From: Desulfotruncus arcticus DSM 17038
GTDB taxonomy: Bacteria; Bacillota; Desulfotomaculia; Desulfotomaculales; Desulfallaceae
Length of the DNA: 64,000 bases
Reading direction: 5' to 3'
Assembly (NCBI RefSeq): GCF_900113335.1
Contig: NZ_FOOX01000002.1
Span: forward strand, 1-64,000
Positions 1 to 8,657 of the stretch are shown here, in pieces. Below the pieces are notes generated by a model. The model was given only the letters and a program-made list of their open reading frames with translations, made no database searches and was not told the origin of the DNA. The translations under genes and the position numbers were made by a program. Each line of letters starts with the position of its first letter. The first letter of the stretch is position 1.

Positions 1-169
1 TTTCAAAAACCATCGAGAAAACCAAACAAAAAACTGTTAGACAAGAGAATCCCAATCCTTTAACTATGCCAGCTTTACGTAAGTAATTTGATATTTTTAA
101 TTCTAAAAACGTAGATTGGAGACTTTTTGGCAGTTGCTTAACCCCTGCGTTTTTTATTATCATGATCAT
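1..169 (-). mobile_element. Transposase, N-terminal part (cut by window edge)
   Basis: On the minus strand an ATG at 167-169 follows an AAGGAAGGTG ribosome binding site and opens a frame of 56 codons that runs off the window. The sequence contains KQLPKSLQSTFLELKIS and a following hydrophobic stretch (FSCLTVFCLVFSMVF). This is what I recall of the N-terminus of IS4-superfamily transposases in Clostridia, but the catalytic DDE residues lie outside the window. An in-frame ATG at 212-214 is also possible. Whether the element is intact cannot be judged here. Confidence 0.55.
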
Positions 170-342
170 GGACACCTTCCTTGGTCTGGTAATTTTGGTT
201 TTTGGCAATTCCATTTTACCAAAAGGATTGGTGTCTTTTCTATTTTTTCTCAATGATTGTCAAGGGCTATTTTATTTTCCAGCAAGGCCGCTTAAATGTT
301 GGGATTAAGGTTATTTTGCAAGTGGGAAAGTTGAGTTGTCTA

Positions 343-612
343 CTAAAAACTGCGATAAATAATCAATAATGCTATAAAAGTTATTACAACTATACCTATT
401 AGTGATGCTTTTTTATAAAAATAGATAGCTTCTTCACTCAATTCAGGTTTTTCTTTATACATCCATCTTCTACCTAATAAAAAGCTTTCTTCAGGATTTA
501 TATATCCAAAAATTAATAGTCCATATATAGGAATTAAAAAAGTAAAAAATATGAATAATTCAGCTCCACTCAAAATTGCTCTCCCTCTAAAATTTGGTTT
601 AACAAAAAACAC
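343..612 (-). CDS. Small two-TM membrane protein (DUF6199-like)
   Basis: An 89-residue protein, apparently from a GTG start. It has one hydrophobic segment at about residues 18-37, a short polar stretch holding PEESFLLGRRWMYKEKPE, and a second hydrophobic segment at about 70-87. The arrangement of two TM helices around a W-Y-K, PELSEEAI stretch resembles the short DUF6199 proteins of Firmicutes, which have no known function. It stands alone, with no operon partner. Family assignment is tentative. Confidence 0.5.
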   Translation of the reverse strand: MFFVKPNFRGRAILSGAELFIFFTFLIPIYGLLIFGYINPEESFLLGRRWMYKEKPELSEEAIYFYKKASLIGIVVITFIALLIIYRSF

Positions 613-838
613 TTACTTTTCCAGCCCTTATTTATGGCTATATTTTTTGTACTGGAACCCTGCATTATATGGAGTAATCACAGATACAGTTTTCGGTTTT
701 AGCTCGTTCCTATATTACCATTAGTCAGTTGTTGAAGCAATAATCAGAGTTATTGTTTTTATTATCTTAGTCATCCACTTTAAGTCGCTCCGCCCTCATA
801 AGTATGTAAACTTTTGGGTCGAGGAATGTCCCCAGCGT

Positions 839-878
839 ATGGGTCAAAAACCCCACCTGAACCAAGTCTTCTTTATCA
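839..878 (+). repeat. Truncated copy of the two-hairpin element
   Basis: The stretch from about 843 to 877 (GGGTC, A-run, CCCCACCTGAACC, AAGTCTTCTTTAT) matches one end of the elements at 51702-51826 and 61461-61583. Only the right arm of the second hairpin is kept; the left arm is not. The rest of the interval 613-1042 holds no gene that I can see. Confidence 0.6.
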
Positions 879-1042
879 CTTTATGAGCCGGTCTATCTCC
901 TAATTTCTGCGCCGGGCCAAAGTTCGGAATTTGTTCACAATCAGGTCACAAACCGGAAAAAAATAATGGCTATAATAAAAAGCATCTGGTGCCCGGCAGG
1001 ATAGCCAACGCTTATATTCGTTTCCAGAGAGGTGACCCAATC

Positions 1043-1729
1043 ATGAAAACATTAAAATTCAGGCATGAGAAAAAGCATTACATTAATATCGCCGATTATT
1101 ACAGTATCAGAACCAGGCTGAAGTATATTGCCGGCACCGATAAGTTTGCGGGAGCCGACGGTACATATAAAATCAGAAGCCTGTATTTTGACACCCCGGC
1201 CAATAAGGCTCTGATAGAGAAGCTGGAAAGCTTTAATCATCGTGAAAAATTCAGGATCCGGTTTTACAATGACGACCCTTCATATATCAAGCTGGAAAAG
1301 AAAAGTAAAACCAATGGCTTGTGCCTGAAGAGATCGGCCCCGTTAACCCGTGAGCAATGTGAACAATTGCTTGGCGGTGATATCGCCTGGCTTGCCGGTG
1401 CCGGCCATGAATTGCTGGTGGAGCTGTACGCCAAAATGAAGCACCAGCTTTTAAGGCCCAAAACAGTGGTTGATTATAGAAGGGAAGCCTACATTTTTGA
1501 GCCGGGCAATATTAGAATAACCATCGACCGTGATATTGGCAGCGGGTTGTTTTCTCAAGATTTATTCAATCCAAATCTGCCGACCGTCGGTATCATTCAC
1601 GGGGGCTATATTGTTTTGGAGGTAAAATATGACGAATTTCTGCCGGAGATTATCCAGGACATCATTCAAACCAACCACAGGCGCAGTACGGCCATCTCAA
1701 AATACGCCGCTTGCCGCATGTATGGTTGA
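1043..1729 (+). CDS. VTC-domain polyphosphate polymerase
   Basis: The protein belongs to the VTC family, whose members make polyphosphate from nucleotide triphosphates inside a basic tunnel (the core of yeast Vtc4). Typical family features are visible: R-H-E-K-K near the N-terminus, IRSLYFDT at about residues 48-55, REKFRIRFY, an IKLEKKSK strand, VDYRREAY, ITIDRDI, and a C-terminal VLEVKYDE. The start at 1043 is chosen because GAGGTGA lies just upstream; an in-frame ATG at 989 has no such site. Length (228 aa) suits the bacterial family. It is followed after 18 nt by a DUF4956 gene and then CotH, a recurrent trio in Firmicutes. Confidence 0.88.
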   Translation: MKTLKFRHEKKHYINIADYYSIRTRLKYIAGTDKFAGADGTYKIRSLYFDTPANKALIEKLESFNHREKFRIRFYNDDPSYIKLEKKSKTNGLCLKRSAPLTREQCEQLLGGDIAWLAGAGHELLVELYAKMKHQLLRPKTVVDYRREAYIFEPGNIRITIDRDIGSGLFSQDLFNPNLPTVGIIHGGYIVLEVKYDEFLPEIIQDIIQTNHRRSTAISKYAACRMYG

Positions 1730-1747
1730 TGTACAGGAGGTATGAAT

Positions 1748-2437
1748 ATGAACACTGAGCAACTGAACTTCAATGATATTTTCAAGTCCAACTTTTTGGA
1801 CAAAGTAACCTCGTTTTCCATGTTGGACACGGCTGTCGCGCTGGGCCTGGCCTTTGTGCTGGGACTGTATATCTTTATGGTGTATAAAAAAACGTTTAAG
1901 GGTGTTATGTACTCGGCCAGCTTTGGCGTTTCCCTGCTTTCCATGACGCTTATCACTACGCTCATTATTATGGCCATAAGCTCAAACGTCATTTTGTCAC
2001 TGGGTATGGTCGGCGCGCTATCCATCGTAAGATTTCGTTCCGCCATCAAAGAGCCCATCGATATAGCATTTTTATTTTGGGCCATCAGTTCGGGCATTGT
2101 TTTGGGCGCGGGACTGATTCCTTTGGCAGTATTCGGTTCTTTGTTTATCGGTGTAATTATGCTGGTGTTTGTGAATAAGAAAAGTACCGATAATCCATAT
2201 ATATTGGTCATTAAATGTGACGGCGACGACAGCGAAAACGCGGCCATGCAATATATCCAAAGCAGTGTTAAAAAACATATTGTCAAATCCAAAACCGTGG
2301 CTGCCGGCAGCGGTGTTGAACTGACTGTGGAAATAAGGCTCAAGGATATGTCTACCAAATTTGTCAATGAGATCAGCGCTATTACGGGGGTAAACAGTGC
2401 CGTGCTGGTCAGCTACAACGGCGAGTACTTATCTTGA
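1748..2437 (+). CDS. DUF4956 membrane protein
   Basis: A membrane protein with about four TM helices in its first 140 residues and a soluble C-terminal domain of about 80 residues. The signature LSLGMVGALSIVRFRSAIKEP, split across the third helix, marks DUF4956. The family is usually found next to VTC-domain proteins, as here, and is suspected to act with the polymerase at the membrane. ATG codons occur at 1742 and 1748; AGGAGG at 1735-1740 is correctly spaced only for 1748. Function is unproven. Confidence 0.85.
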   Translation: MNTEQLNFNDIFKSNFLDKVTSFSMLDTAVALGLAFVLGLYIFMVYKKTFKGVMYSASFGVSLLSMTLITTLIIMAISSNVILSLGMVGALSIVRFRSAIKEPIDIAFLFWAISSGIVLGAGLIPLAVFGSLFIGVIMLVFVNKKSTDNPYILVIKCDGDDSENAAMQYIQSSVKKHIVKSKTVAAGSGVELTVEIRLKDMSTKFVNEISAITGVNSAVLVSYNGEYLS

Positions 2438-2452
2438 CGGTGGTGTAGGGGA

Positions 2453-4267
2453 ATGATAGACAGTAAGCACATTAATAAAATCGTGGTTGTATTTATGGCA
2501 GCCGCTGTAATCTTAACCGGCGTTTTGATGCTTAATCCCGGCAGCTTCACCGCCCCTGCCGCTGAACCTCTATATGCGAGCAAGGTGTTTGATAAGGATC
2601 AGGTAACCCAAATTGATATTGAGATTGATGAGGAAGATTTCGACTGGCTGATTGAAAACGCCACTGCTGAGCAATACCGGGGCGCTGACATCACAGTTAA
2701 CGGTGAAACCTTTTATAATGTCGGTATCCGGCCCAAGGGCAATTCCAGCCTGCGGTCGGTGGCCCAGGATGACACAACCGACCGTTATAGCTTCAAGCTG
2801 GAGTTTGACACCTATGTCGATGGTCAAACCTGCTTTGGCCTGAACAAGCTGGTGCTGAATAATATGCATATGGATAAAACCTATATGAAGGAATATCTGG
2901 CCTACGATATGTTTGCCTCGCTGGGGGTGGTTACGCCCCTGTATTCCTTCGCTAATGTCACTGTCAACGGTGAGCCGTGGGGGCTTTATCTGGCGGTTGA
3001 GTCGATGGAGGAAAGCTTTGCGGAGAGAAATTTCGGCAGCGCATACGGAAACCTGTATAAGCCGGAAGGGGCCGGTGCGGATCTTAAATGGTCTGGCGCA
3101 AGCGCGGCCAATTATTCCGGCATCAAAGACGGCGCGGCGTACAAAGTTACCGACGCTGATTTTGACAAGGTAATTGACATGATTGAACACCTTGACAGCG
3201 GCACCGATTTGGAGAAATATTTGGATGTGGACTCCATCTTAAGGTACTTTGCGGTGAATACCGTGCTGGTTAATTTTGATAGCTATGCCGGTAATATGCA
3301 GCACAATTATTACTTGTATGAAAAAGATGGTGTGTTTACCATTTTGCCCTGGGATTTGAATTTGGCCTTTGCCGGCTTTGGCGTAGGCAACGGGGAGCAG
3401 GCGGTCAACTATCCGGTAGATAAACCGGTTACCACCGAGCTGAGCGAGCGCCCGTTGATCGGAAAACTGCTTGAAATTCCGGAGTATCAAGAGCTTTATC
3501 ACCAATATTTAAGGGAAATTGTGGCCAACTATATTGACAGCGGGTTGTTTGAGGAAAATATATACAAAACGGATAAACTGATTAATAACTATGTCAAAAA
3601 TGACGCCACTGCGTTTTTCACCTATGAGCAGTATCAAAACGCCCTGCCCGTGCTGCTTGAATTCGGCAGGCAGCGGGCCGCCAGCATTACCGCCCAGTTG
3701 GCGGGAGAGCGGTCGTCAACAACCTGGGAGCAAAGTGAAAAAACTACTGCCGGAGCGGGTAATGACGCCGGCGTTGACCTGAGCGCCATCGGCGGGGGCA
3801 TGGGCGGCGGCAAGGGCGGCCCGGCCGGCAATGCGAGGCCGCAGGATGCCGCCGGGCAGGAGGCCGCACCGCCCGAGCCGGATAACGCGGGCGGCGGGAA
3901 TCGGGGCGGTGCCAGTCCCGACCGGGAGAAGATGACTAAAGCTATGGAAATAATCCAAAGCGCCAATGGCGGGGAGCTTACGGATGAACAAACGGCCCAG
4001 CTGAAAGAACTGGGTTTGGACGAAGCCATGATCGATAGAATGAAGAATATGCCTGACGGGATGCGGCCCGGCAATGGCGGCTTTGGCGGCGGCGGTGCCC
4101 CCGGAGGCGGCGTTCCCGGGGACGGGAAGATGAACAGGCCGGATCATCCCAATAATGGATTAAGGTTAACAAATGTCCAAATCGAATATATCGCTGCCAG
4201 TGCGGCGCTGCTGTTAGCCGGGTTGCTATTGACGGCCAGGTTTAAGAGAAGGAAATATTCCAGCTGA
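2453..4267 (+). CDS. CotH-family kinase, secreted and membrane-anchored
   Basis: A 604-residue protein with an N-terminal signal/anchor segment (residues about 8-27), a CotH domain, and a C-terminal TM segment (about 577-597) followed by RFKRRK. CotH proteins are atypical secreted kinases; in Bacillus CotH phosphorylates coat proteins. Visible CotH landmarks are VGIRPKGNSSLR, YSFKLEFD, LNKLVLNN, the Y-MKEYLAYD helix and LPWDLNLAF (metal-binding D). Residues about 430-570 are a Gly/Pro/Asp-rich low-complexity linker. It lies 15 nt behind the DUF4956 gene, so the three genes are probably one operon. The linker may let the kinase reach out from the membrane. Confidence 0.88.
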   Translation: MIDSKHINKIVVVFMAAAVILTGVLMLNPGSFTAPAAEPLYASKVFDKDQVTQIDIEIDEEDFDWLIENATAEQYRGADITVNGETFYNVGIRPKGNSSLRSVAQDDTTDRYSFKLEFDTYVDGQTCFGLNKLVLNNMHMDKTYMKEYLAYDMFASLGVVTPLYSFANVTVNGEPWGLYLAVESMEESFAERNFGSAYGNLYKPEGAGADLKWSGASAANYSGIKDGAAYKVTDADFDKVIDMIEHLDSGTDLEKYLDVDSILRYFAVNTVLVNFDSYAGNMQHNYYLYEKDGVFTILPWDLNLAFAGFGVGNGEQAVNYPVDKPVTTELSERPLIGKLLEIPEYQELYHQYLREIVANYIDSGLFEENIYKTDKLINNYVKNDATAFFTYEQYQNALPVLLEFGRQRAASITAQLAGERSSTTWEQSEKTTAGAGNDAGVDLSAIGGGMGGGKGGPAGNARPQDAAGQEAAPPEPDNAGGGNRGGASPDREKMTKAMEIIQSANGGELTDEQTAQLKELGLDEAMIDRMKNMPDGMRPGNGGFGGGGAPGGGVPGDGKMNRPDHPNNGLRLTNVQIEYIAASAALLLAGLLLTARFKRRKYSS

Positions 4268-4393
4268 ACTAAATCAAAGGGCATCGGCAGATCAAAGTTT
4301 TCTAAAAGCTGTAATGTGACAATAAATATAATGTGATAATTAATAAAGGAAGCAAGTCTGCTGTGCAGAAAAATAACAGGGGAGGTGATCAAG

Positions 4394-5086
4394 TTGCCTG
4401 AATACGCCGGCACAGTTTTAGTGGTGGAAGATGAAGAACCAGTCAGAGAGCTCACGCGTCTATACCTGGAAAGGGAAGGCTTTCAGGTGGAAACGGCTCT
4501 GGATGGTGAAGAGGCGCTGCTGAGGGCGGCAAGCGCCAGGCCGGATCTGATTTTGCTGGATATTATGCTGCCTAAAATGGACGGCTGGGCGGTTTGCCGT
4601 GAAATCAGGAAGCAGCTTGTCACTCCCATCATTATGCTGACCGCCAGGGGTGAGGAGCTGGACCGGGTGCTGGGTCTGGAAATGGGCGCGGATGATTATA
4701 TCACCAAGCCTTTTTCCCCCAGGGAAATGGTGGCCCGGGTCAAGGCTGTGTTGAGACGGGTTCAGCAGACGCAAACCAGACAGGATAACGAGGTAATTAC
4801 CTTGCCCGGTTTAATCATAGATAACAGCGCCAGGCAGGTGGAGATAAATGGCCAAGTTATACCAATGCCGCCCAAGGAATTTGACCTGTTATGGTTCTTG
4901 GCCGGTAATCCCGGCCGGGTTTTTACACGCGAACAGCTGCTGCAGCAGGTTTGGGAATATGACTATCTGGGCGATCCCCGCACGGTGGACACCCACATTA
5001 AACGTTTGCGCGAAAAACTAAACGCCAATACGGGGCGGCGATACATTAAAACAGTATGGGGCCTGGGCTATAAATTCGAGGTTTAA
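4394..5086 (+). CDS. OmpR-family response regulator
   Basis: An N-terminal receiver domain has the acidic pair VEDEE, the phospho-acceptor Asp in LLDIMLPKMDG (about residue 56), the T in MLTAR and the K in ITKPF. The C-terminal winged helix contains the EFDLLWFLA and DTHIKRLREKL elements of OmpR/PhoB regulators. GGGGAGGTGATC overlaps the GTG at 4385, so the TTG at 4394 is the better start. It ends 6 nt before the histidine kinase gene and presumably responds to it. Confidence 0.93.
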   Translation: MPEYAGTVLVVEDEEPVRELTRLYLEREGFQVETALDGEEALLRAASARPDLILLDIMLPKMDGWAVCREIRKQLVTPIIMLTARGEELDRVLGLEMGADDYITKPFSPREMVARVKAVLRRVQQTQTRQDNEVITLPGLIIDNSARQVEINGQVIPMPPKEFDLLWFLAGNPGRVFTREQLLQQVWEYDYLGDPRTVDTHIKRLREKLNANTGRRYIKTVWGLGYKFEV

Positions 5087-5092
5087 AGCAAT

Positions 5093-7030
5093 ATGTTTAA
5101 CAGCTTATTCAGTAAATTAATTTCCACTTACATTGCTGTCATTTTAATTACCCTGTTGGTGCTGGGTGCGGCCATGTCCTACCTGTTGGGCGATTATTAC
5201 TACTCTACGGTGGAACAGGAACTGCTGAGTGAAAGCCGGGAATTGGCAGGGATAATAGCTGAAAATACCGCGCAGGACAGCATCTCCCCCGGCGTGATGG
5301 CCGCCTTGAATCGCATCAGCAAGAACCGCGTGTTTTTAATCAGCCGGGAGGATCTGATCCAGATGGCCTATGGCGGGGCTGTAAACAACCCGCCGCCCGG
5401 GGCCCCGCCCGGTGATCAACCCGGCAGTCCACCCGGCAGTCCGCCCGATGCGCCACCCAACGGTCTGCCTCTAAGACTGGCCCCGCAGGATGCCCAATTG
5501 CTGTTGGAGGGAAAAACCGTCACCCGGCGGGGACATTTGTCACGACCTGACCAGGTGGTGATTTTTGCCGTTGTACCTGTGCTGGTAAAGGGTGAAGCAA
5601 CCGGGGCCTTATTCTCGTCCGCGCCGCTGGCGGATATTACCGAAGCGGTGCGGGCCGTGCGCCGGATCATGTTGATTGCCGCGATTCCCGCGCTTTTGCT
5701 TGCGGCATTGTTTGGTTTGTTGATATCGCGCTCCCTGGCCGGACCGCTGGGCCGGTTAAGCGAGGCCACCGTACAAATTGCGGGCGGGGATTACCGGCAG
5801 CGGGTGGAGATTGTCTCCGGCGATGAAATTGGCCGGCTCGGGCAAAACTTCAACCGGATGGCGCTGTCATTGGAGGATACCGTGGGCGCCCTGGCCCGGG
5901 AAAAGGGGAAAATAGAAAGCATCCTGGCTAACATGGACGAGGGCGTGGTGGCCGTGGATAATGACAACCGGGTGATTTTAATCAACCGGCAGGCCGTACG
6001 CACCCTGGGTTCGCCCCAAAACGGCCGGCTAACGGCTCAACAGGCATTGCCGCAGGAAAGCTTGTCCGAAACAAATAAGCAAAATCAACAATCCGCCCGG
6101 CTGTCAATGCAGCCCGGTGCGGAGGTTATTATGGACAGACGGTTAAAAGAATTATTTGCCGCGGTTCTGGCGTCAGGTGAGTCGTGCAGTGAAGAATACA
6201 CGCCGGATGGCGGGCAGACCTTTATCCAGGCCCATGTTTCCCGGTTGACCGATCAGGACGGCCATGGCTTTGGCGCGGTCGGCGTACTGCAGGATATAAC
6301 CGAGATTAAAAAGCTTGATCAACTGAGGCGGGATTTTGTGGCCAACGTATCCCACGAGCTGCGCACACCAATGACCTCTGTTCAGGGCTATATCGAAGCC
6401 ATGCTGGACAGCGCTATACCCATCGGGGAGCGGGATAAATACCTGGAGGTGATCTACCGGGAAACACTGCGCTTAAATAAGCTGATTTATGATTTGCTGG
6501 ATTTGTCGATGATAGAATCGGGTAAGGAAAAATGGGAGCTAAATGAAATAGAAATACCGGAATTAGTGGGCCAGGTGCTCTTAAAATTGCAGCCGCTGAT
6601 GGAAAAGCGCCGGGTAACCGTGGACAGTCGCTTCACCGGCCGGCTGCCGCCGGTGCCGGGCGATGAAGACCGGATCGAGCAGGTTATTTTTAACCTGCTG
6701 GATAACGCCATTAAGTTTTCGCCGGCCGGAGGTGTAGTTACATTGCGGGCGGAGGAGGCTGACGATAAAATTACGGTGTCTGTCACCGACCGGGGTCCGG
6801 GTATCCCACTTACAGATATGGAGCATATTTGGGAACGTTTTCATAGAGTGGAAAAGTCCCGCTCCCGGGCCCTGGGGGGCACCGGACTGGGGCTGGCCAT
6901 AGTTAAACAAATTGTAGAGGCCCATGGCGGCACGGTTAATGTGCATAGTGTCGCGGGAGAGGGATCTACATTTAGTTTTACCCTGGCCACCAACCTTGCT
7001 GAAACCGGATTTTTCAGTAATATGCCATGA
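5093..7030 (+). CDS. Membrane sensor histidine kinase (HAMP-PAS-HisKA-HATPase)
   Basis: Domains in order: TM1 (about 10-32), an extracytoplasmic region of about 160 residues with a Pro/Gly-rich insert (about 100-123), TM2 (about 192-212), HAMP (to about 265), PAS (about 270-405), HisKA with phospho-acceptor His421 in NVSHELRTPM, and HATPase with N box, DRGPGIP and GTGLGLAI. This is a complete phosphate-type sensor. It is cotranscribed with the preceding regulator. The Pro/Gly-rich sensor loop resembles the Pro-rich segment of the convergent lipoprotein at 7259-7927, which may point to a shared envelope environment. The signal sensed is unknown. Confidence 0.93.
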   Translation: MFNSLFSKLISTYIAVILITLLVLGAAMSYLLGDYYYSTVEQELLSESRELAGIIAENTAQDSISPGVMAALNRISKNRVFLISREDLIQMAYGGAVNNPPPGAPPGDQPGSPPGSPPDAPPNGLPLRLAPQDAQLLLEGKTVTRRGHLSRPDQVVIFAVVPVLVKGEATGALFSSAPLADITEAVRAVRRIMLIAAIPALLLAALFGLLISRSLAGPLGRLSEATVQIAGGDYRQRVEIVSGDEIGRLGQNFNRMALSLEDTVGALAREKGKIESILANMDEGVVAVDNDNRVILINRQAVRTLGSPQNGRLTAQQALPQESLSETNKQNQQSARLSMQPGAEVIMDRRLKELFAAVLASGESCSEEYTPDGGQTFIQAHVSRLTDQDGHGFGAVGVLQDITEIKKLDQLRRDFVANVSHELRTPMTSVQGYIEAMLDSAIPIGERDKYLEVIYRETLRLNKLIYDLLDLSMIESGKEKWELNEIEIPELVGQVLLKLQPLMEKRRVTVDSRFTGRLPPVPGDEDRIEQVIFNLLDNAIKFSPAGGVVTLRAEEADDKITVSVTDRGPGIPLTDMEHIWERFHRVEKSRSRALGGTGLGLAIVKQIVEAHGGTVNVHSVAGEGSTFSFTLATNLAETGFFSNMP

Positions 7031-7189
7031 TGAACGCGACTTGAAGTTTTTCGTTACTTTTCCGTTACCTTTACCTTTACTATTATCTTTACCGTAGCGG
7101 CACAAAATTTATTAATAAAAATTGTTATGGTGCGCGTAATACAAGTGAAAAGAATTAAATTAACAGCTATAGCATAAGGATGCTTTGTT

Positions 7190-7233
7190 GATAAAATTGG
7201 AGGTTGTAATTGCTTACAACCTCCAATTTTATC
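7190..7233. terminator. Bidirectional terminator
   Basis: A perfect 20-bp inverted repeat (arms 7190-7209 and 7214-7233, loop TTGC) whose outer parts are A/T-rich on both strands. It lies between the convergent histidine kinase and lipoprotein genes and can stop transcription from both sides. Confidence 0.88.
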
Positions 7234-7258
7234 TAAATCTGCCGGCGTTGAAGGCAGT

Positions 7259-7927
7259 CTAATTACCGCCGGCACTTTCCGCATTGTCCGCCCCTGATTC
7301 CTTATTGCCCGTATCCGCCGGGCCGTCTGTCCCCGGCCCCATACCGCCCATCATTTGAACAAAATAAACTGTATCATCTTTTTGCCATACCCGCAAAAAC
7401 TGGCCTTCTTTAATCTCCGTCAGATTGACCGGTGTGGTTTCATTACTGCCCCGCTGCAGTGTTACGATAGGCGTGTCTGCCGGTATAACAAAGGTTGCGG
7501 TTTCTTCGGTTACCTGCAGCCCGGGTGGCCTATTCCCCGGCCCTGCTTCACCATTGCGGGGGGCGGGCGCCTGTCCTGCTGCCTGCCCTGCCGTACCGGG
7601 GTCGGGTTCCGCCGGAGCTTCCTCGCCGGCAGGTGGTTGCTCCGGCGCCTGGGCAGGTTGTTGATCCGGTGCTTCGGTAGGCGGCTGACCGGGCGCTTGC
7701 TCCGGTGCCGCTGCTTTATAAACCGTTATTTCATTTCCCGCAATAGCTTTAACCTTACCGGTTAAAGCCGGCTCCTCCTCCGGAATGACGACCTGCTCAT
7801 TGGTTGCAGCAGCAGCCTCGTTATCCTGGTTGGCTGACTGGTTATTGTTGCCGCTGCAGCCAATAGCCAGCACAGCGATAAAAGATAGCACCAGTACTAT
7901 AAAAAGTTTATTCAATTTTAACTTCAT
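7259..7927 (-). CDS. Pro/Ala/Glu-rich lipoprotein
   Basis: The N-terminus has a lysine-containing n-region, a hydrophobic core and the lipobox LAIGC with the lipidated Cys at about residue 24. After it comes an acidic, Asn/Gln-rich start, a short domain (LTGKVKAIAGNEITVYK), a Pro/Ala/Gln-rich linker, and a second short domain (ETATFVIPADTPI to YFVQMM). The two beta-strand-like pieces may be one small barrel interrupted by the linker. ATG at 7927 is preceded by GAGGTG. Together with CotH and the sensor kinase it forms an envelope-related neighbourhood. I do not recognise a named family. Confidence 0.75.
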   Translation of the reverse strand: MKLKLNKLFIVLVLSFIAVLAIGCSGNNNQSANQDNEAAAATNEQVVIPEEEPALTGKVKAIAGNEITVYKAAAPEQAPGQPPTEAPDQQPAQAPEQPPAGEEAPAEPDPGTAGQAAGQAPAPRNGEAGPGNRPPGLQVTEETATFVIPADTPIVTLQRGSNETTPVNLTEIKEGQFLRVWQKDDTVYFVQMMGGMGPGTDGPADTGNKESGADNAESAGGN

Positions 7928-8311
7928 CACTTACACCTCGTCTTTAATTAACATTACGCCGGTAAAACGGCGAATTTATTTACTGTGGAGTTGTCCCCGG
8001 GGCCCATATGCCTATATTTTAACTGCCACTTTTTACTGTTTTGTGAACTAAATGTGAACAAAATGCGAACTTTTGTAGTTTAAAGTGTTTAGGATTAAAC
8101 TGCTAACGCAGCGAGGGGCAGACCCCTTATGGAGGTTTTGGAATGGTGCCAAGCCAGATCAGTTTGGCGATAACCCAGTCATGGAGATAAGAGATGTAAA
8201 AATAGAGCGAGCTCCATATTGCTAGCTTTGCAGACAGAAAAAATTATTTCTGAAACCAAAGAAAAAGGTTTTTACAATTTTATGTTGAATTTGCTGTCGA
8301 ATTTGCTAATG

Positions 8312-8358
8312 TAGGCAAACGTTACGCATCATCTATGTTACGTTGCCTATTTTATTTT
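8312..8358 (+). terminator. Terminator-like hairpin
   Basis: TAGGCAA-ACGT pairs with ACGTTGCCTA with one bulged base, and is followed by TTTTATTTTTT. It is a plausible terminator for a transcript whose gene has been lost. Confidence 0.55.
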
Positions 8359-8497
8359 TTAAATTAATCATTAACTTGATAAATCCTTATAGAATGTTTC
8401 CGGTAGAAATGACTAAAATGCGAAGCCTAAAAAGCTTTTTCTCCAGCTAAAGGATTCTTAGAAGGAATTGCCGGTTAAAATATCGAAACATCATATT

Positions 8498-8540
8498 GGC
8501 AATGTTTGCATGATCATCATGTACTCGTTGCCTTTTTACT
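8498..8540 (+). terminator. Second terminator-like hairpin
   Basis: An outer GGCAA/TTGCC pair encloses an inner CATGAT/ATCATG stem, followed by TTTTTA. It resembles the hairpin at 8312-8358. It lies about 120 bp upstream of the aldo/keto reductase start, so it may also act as a leader attenuator. Confidence 0.45.
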
Positions 8541-8657
8541 TATTTAGAAAAAACATTTTTTGCGTTGCCATGCCGTCTGCGTTCGGCTGTTTTTGTCAAG
8601 AGGAGGATGGACAATACTAAGAATTACCTTAATTTATTGGGGGAGGGGTGGAGTCAT

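Larger units (their letters stand above)
7928..8657. other. Intergenic region with two hairpins
   Basis: There is no convincing gene in this 730-base interval. It holds two similar stem-loops followed by T-rich tracts (8312-8358 and 8498-8540), both built on GGCAA/TTGCC stems. A short open stretch near 8150-8229 could be the tail of a lost gene, but I cannot identify it. Confidence 0.5.

Noticed and set aside
7355-7765. A plus-strand Arg/Cys/Gly-rich frame
   Set aside because: Antisense to the Pro/Ala-rich linker of the lipoprotein; composition is a by-product of that repeat.
8101-8300. Riboswitch before the aldo/keto reductase
   Set aside because: Some GC pairing is present but I could not match a known consensus, and the distance to the gene is long.
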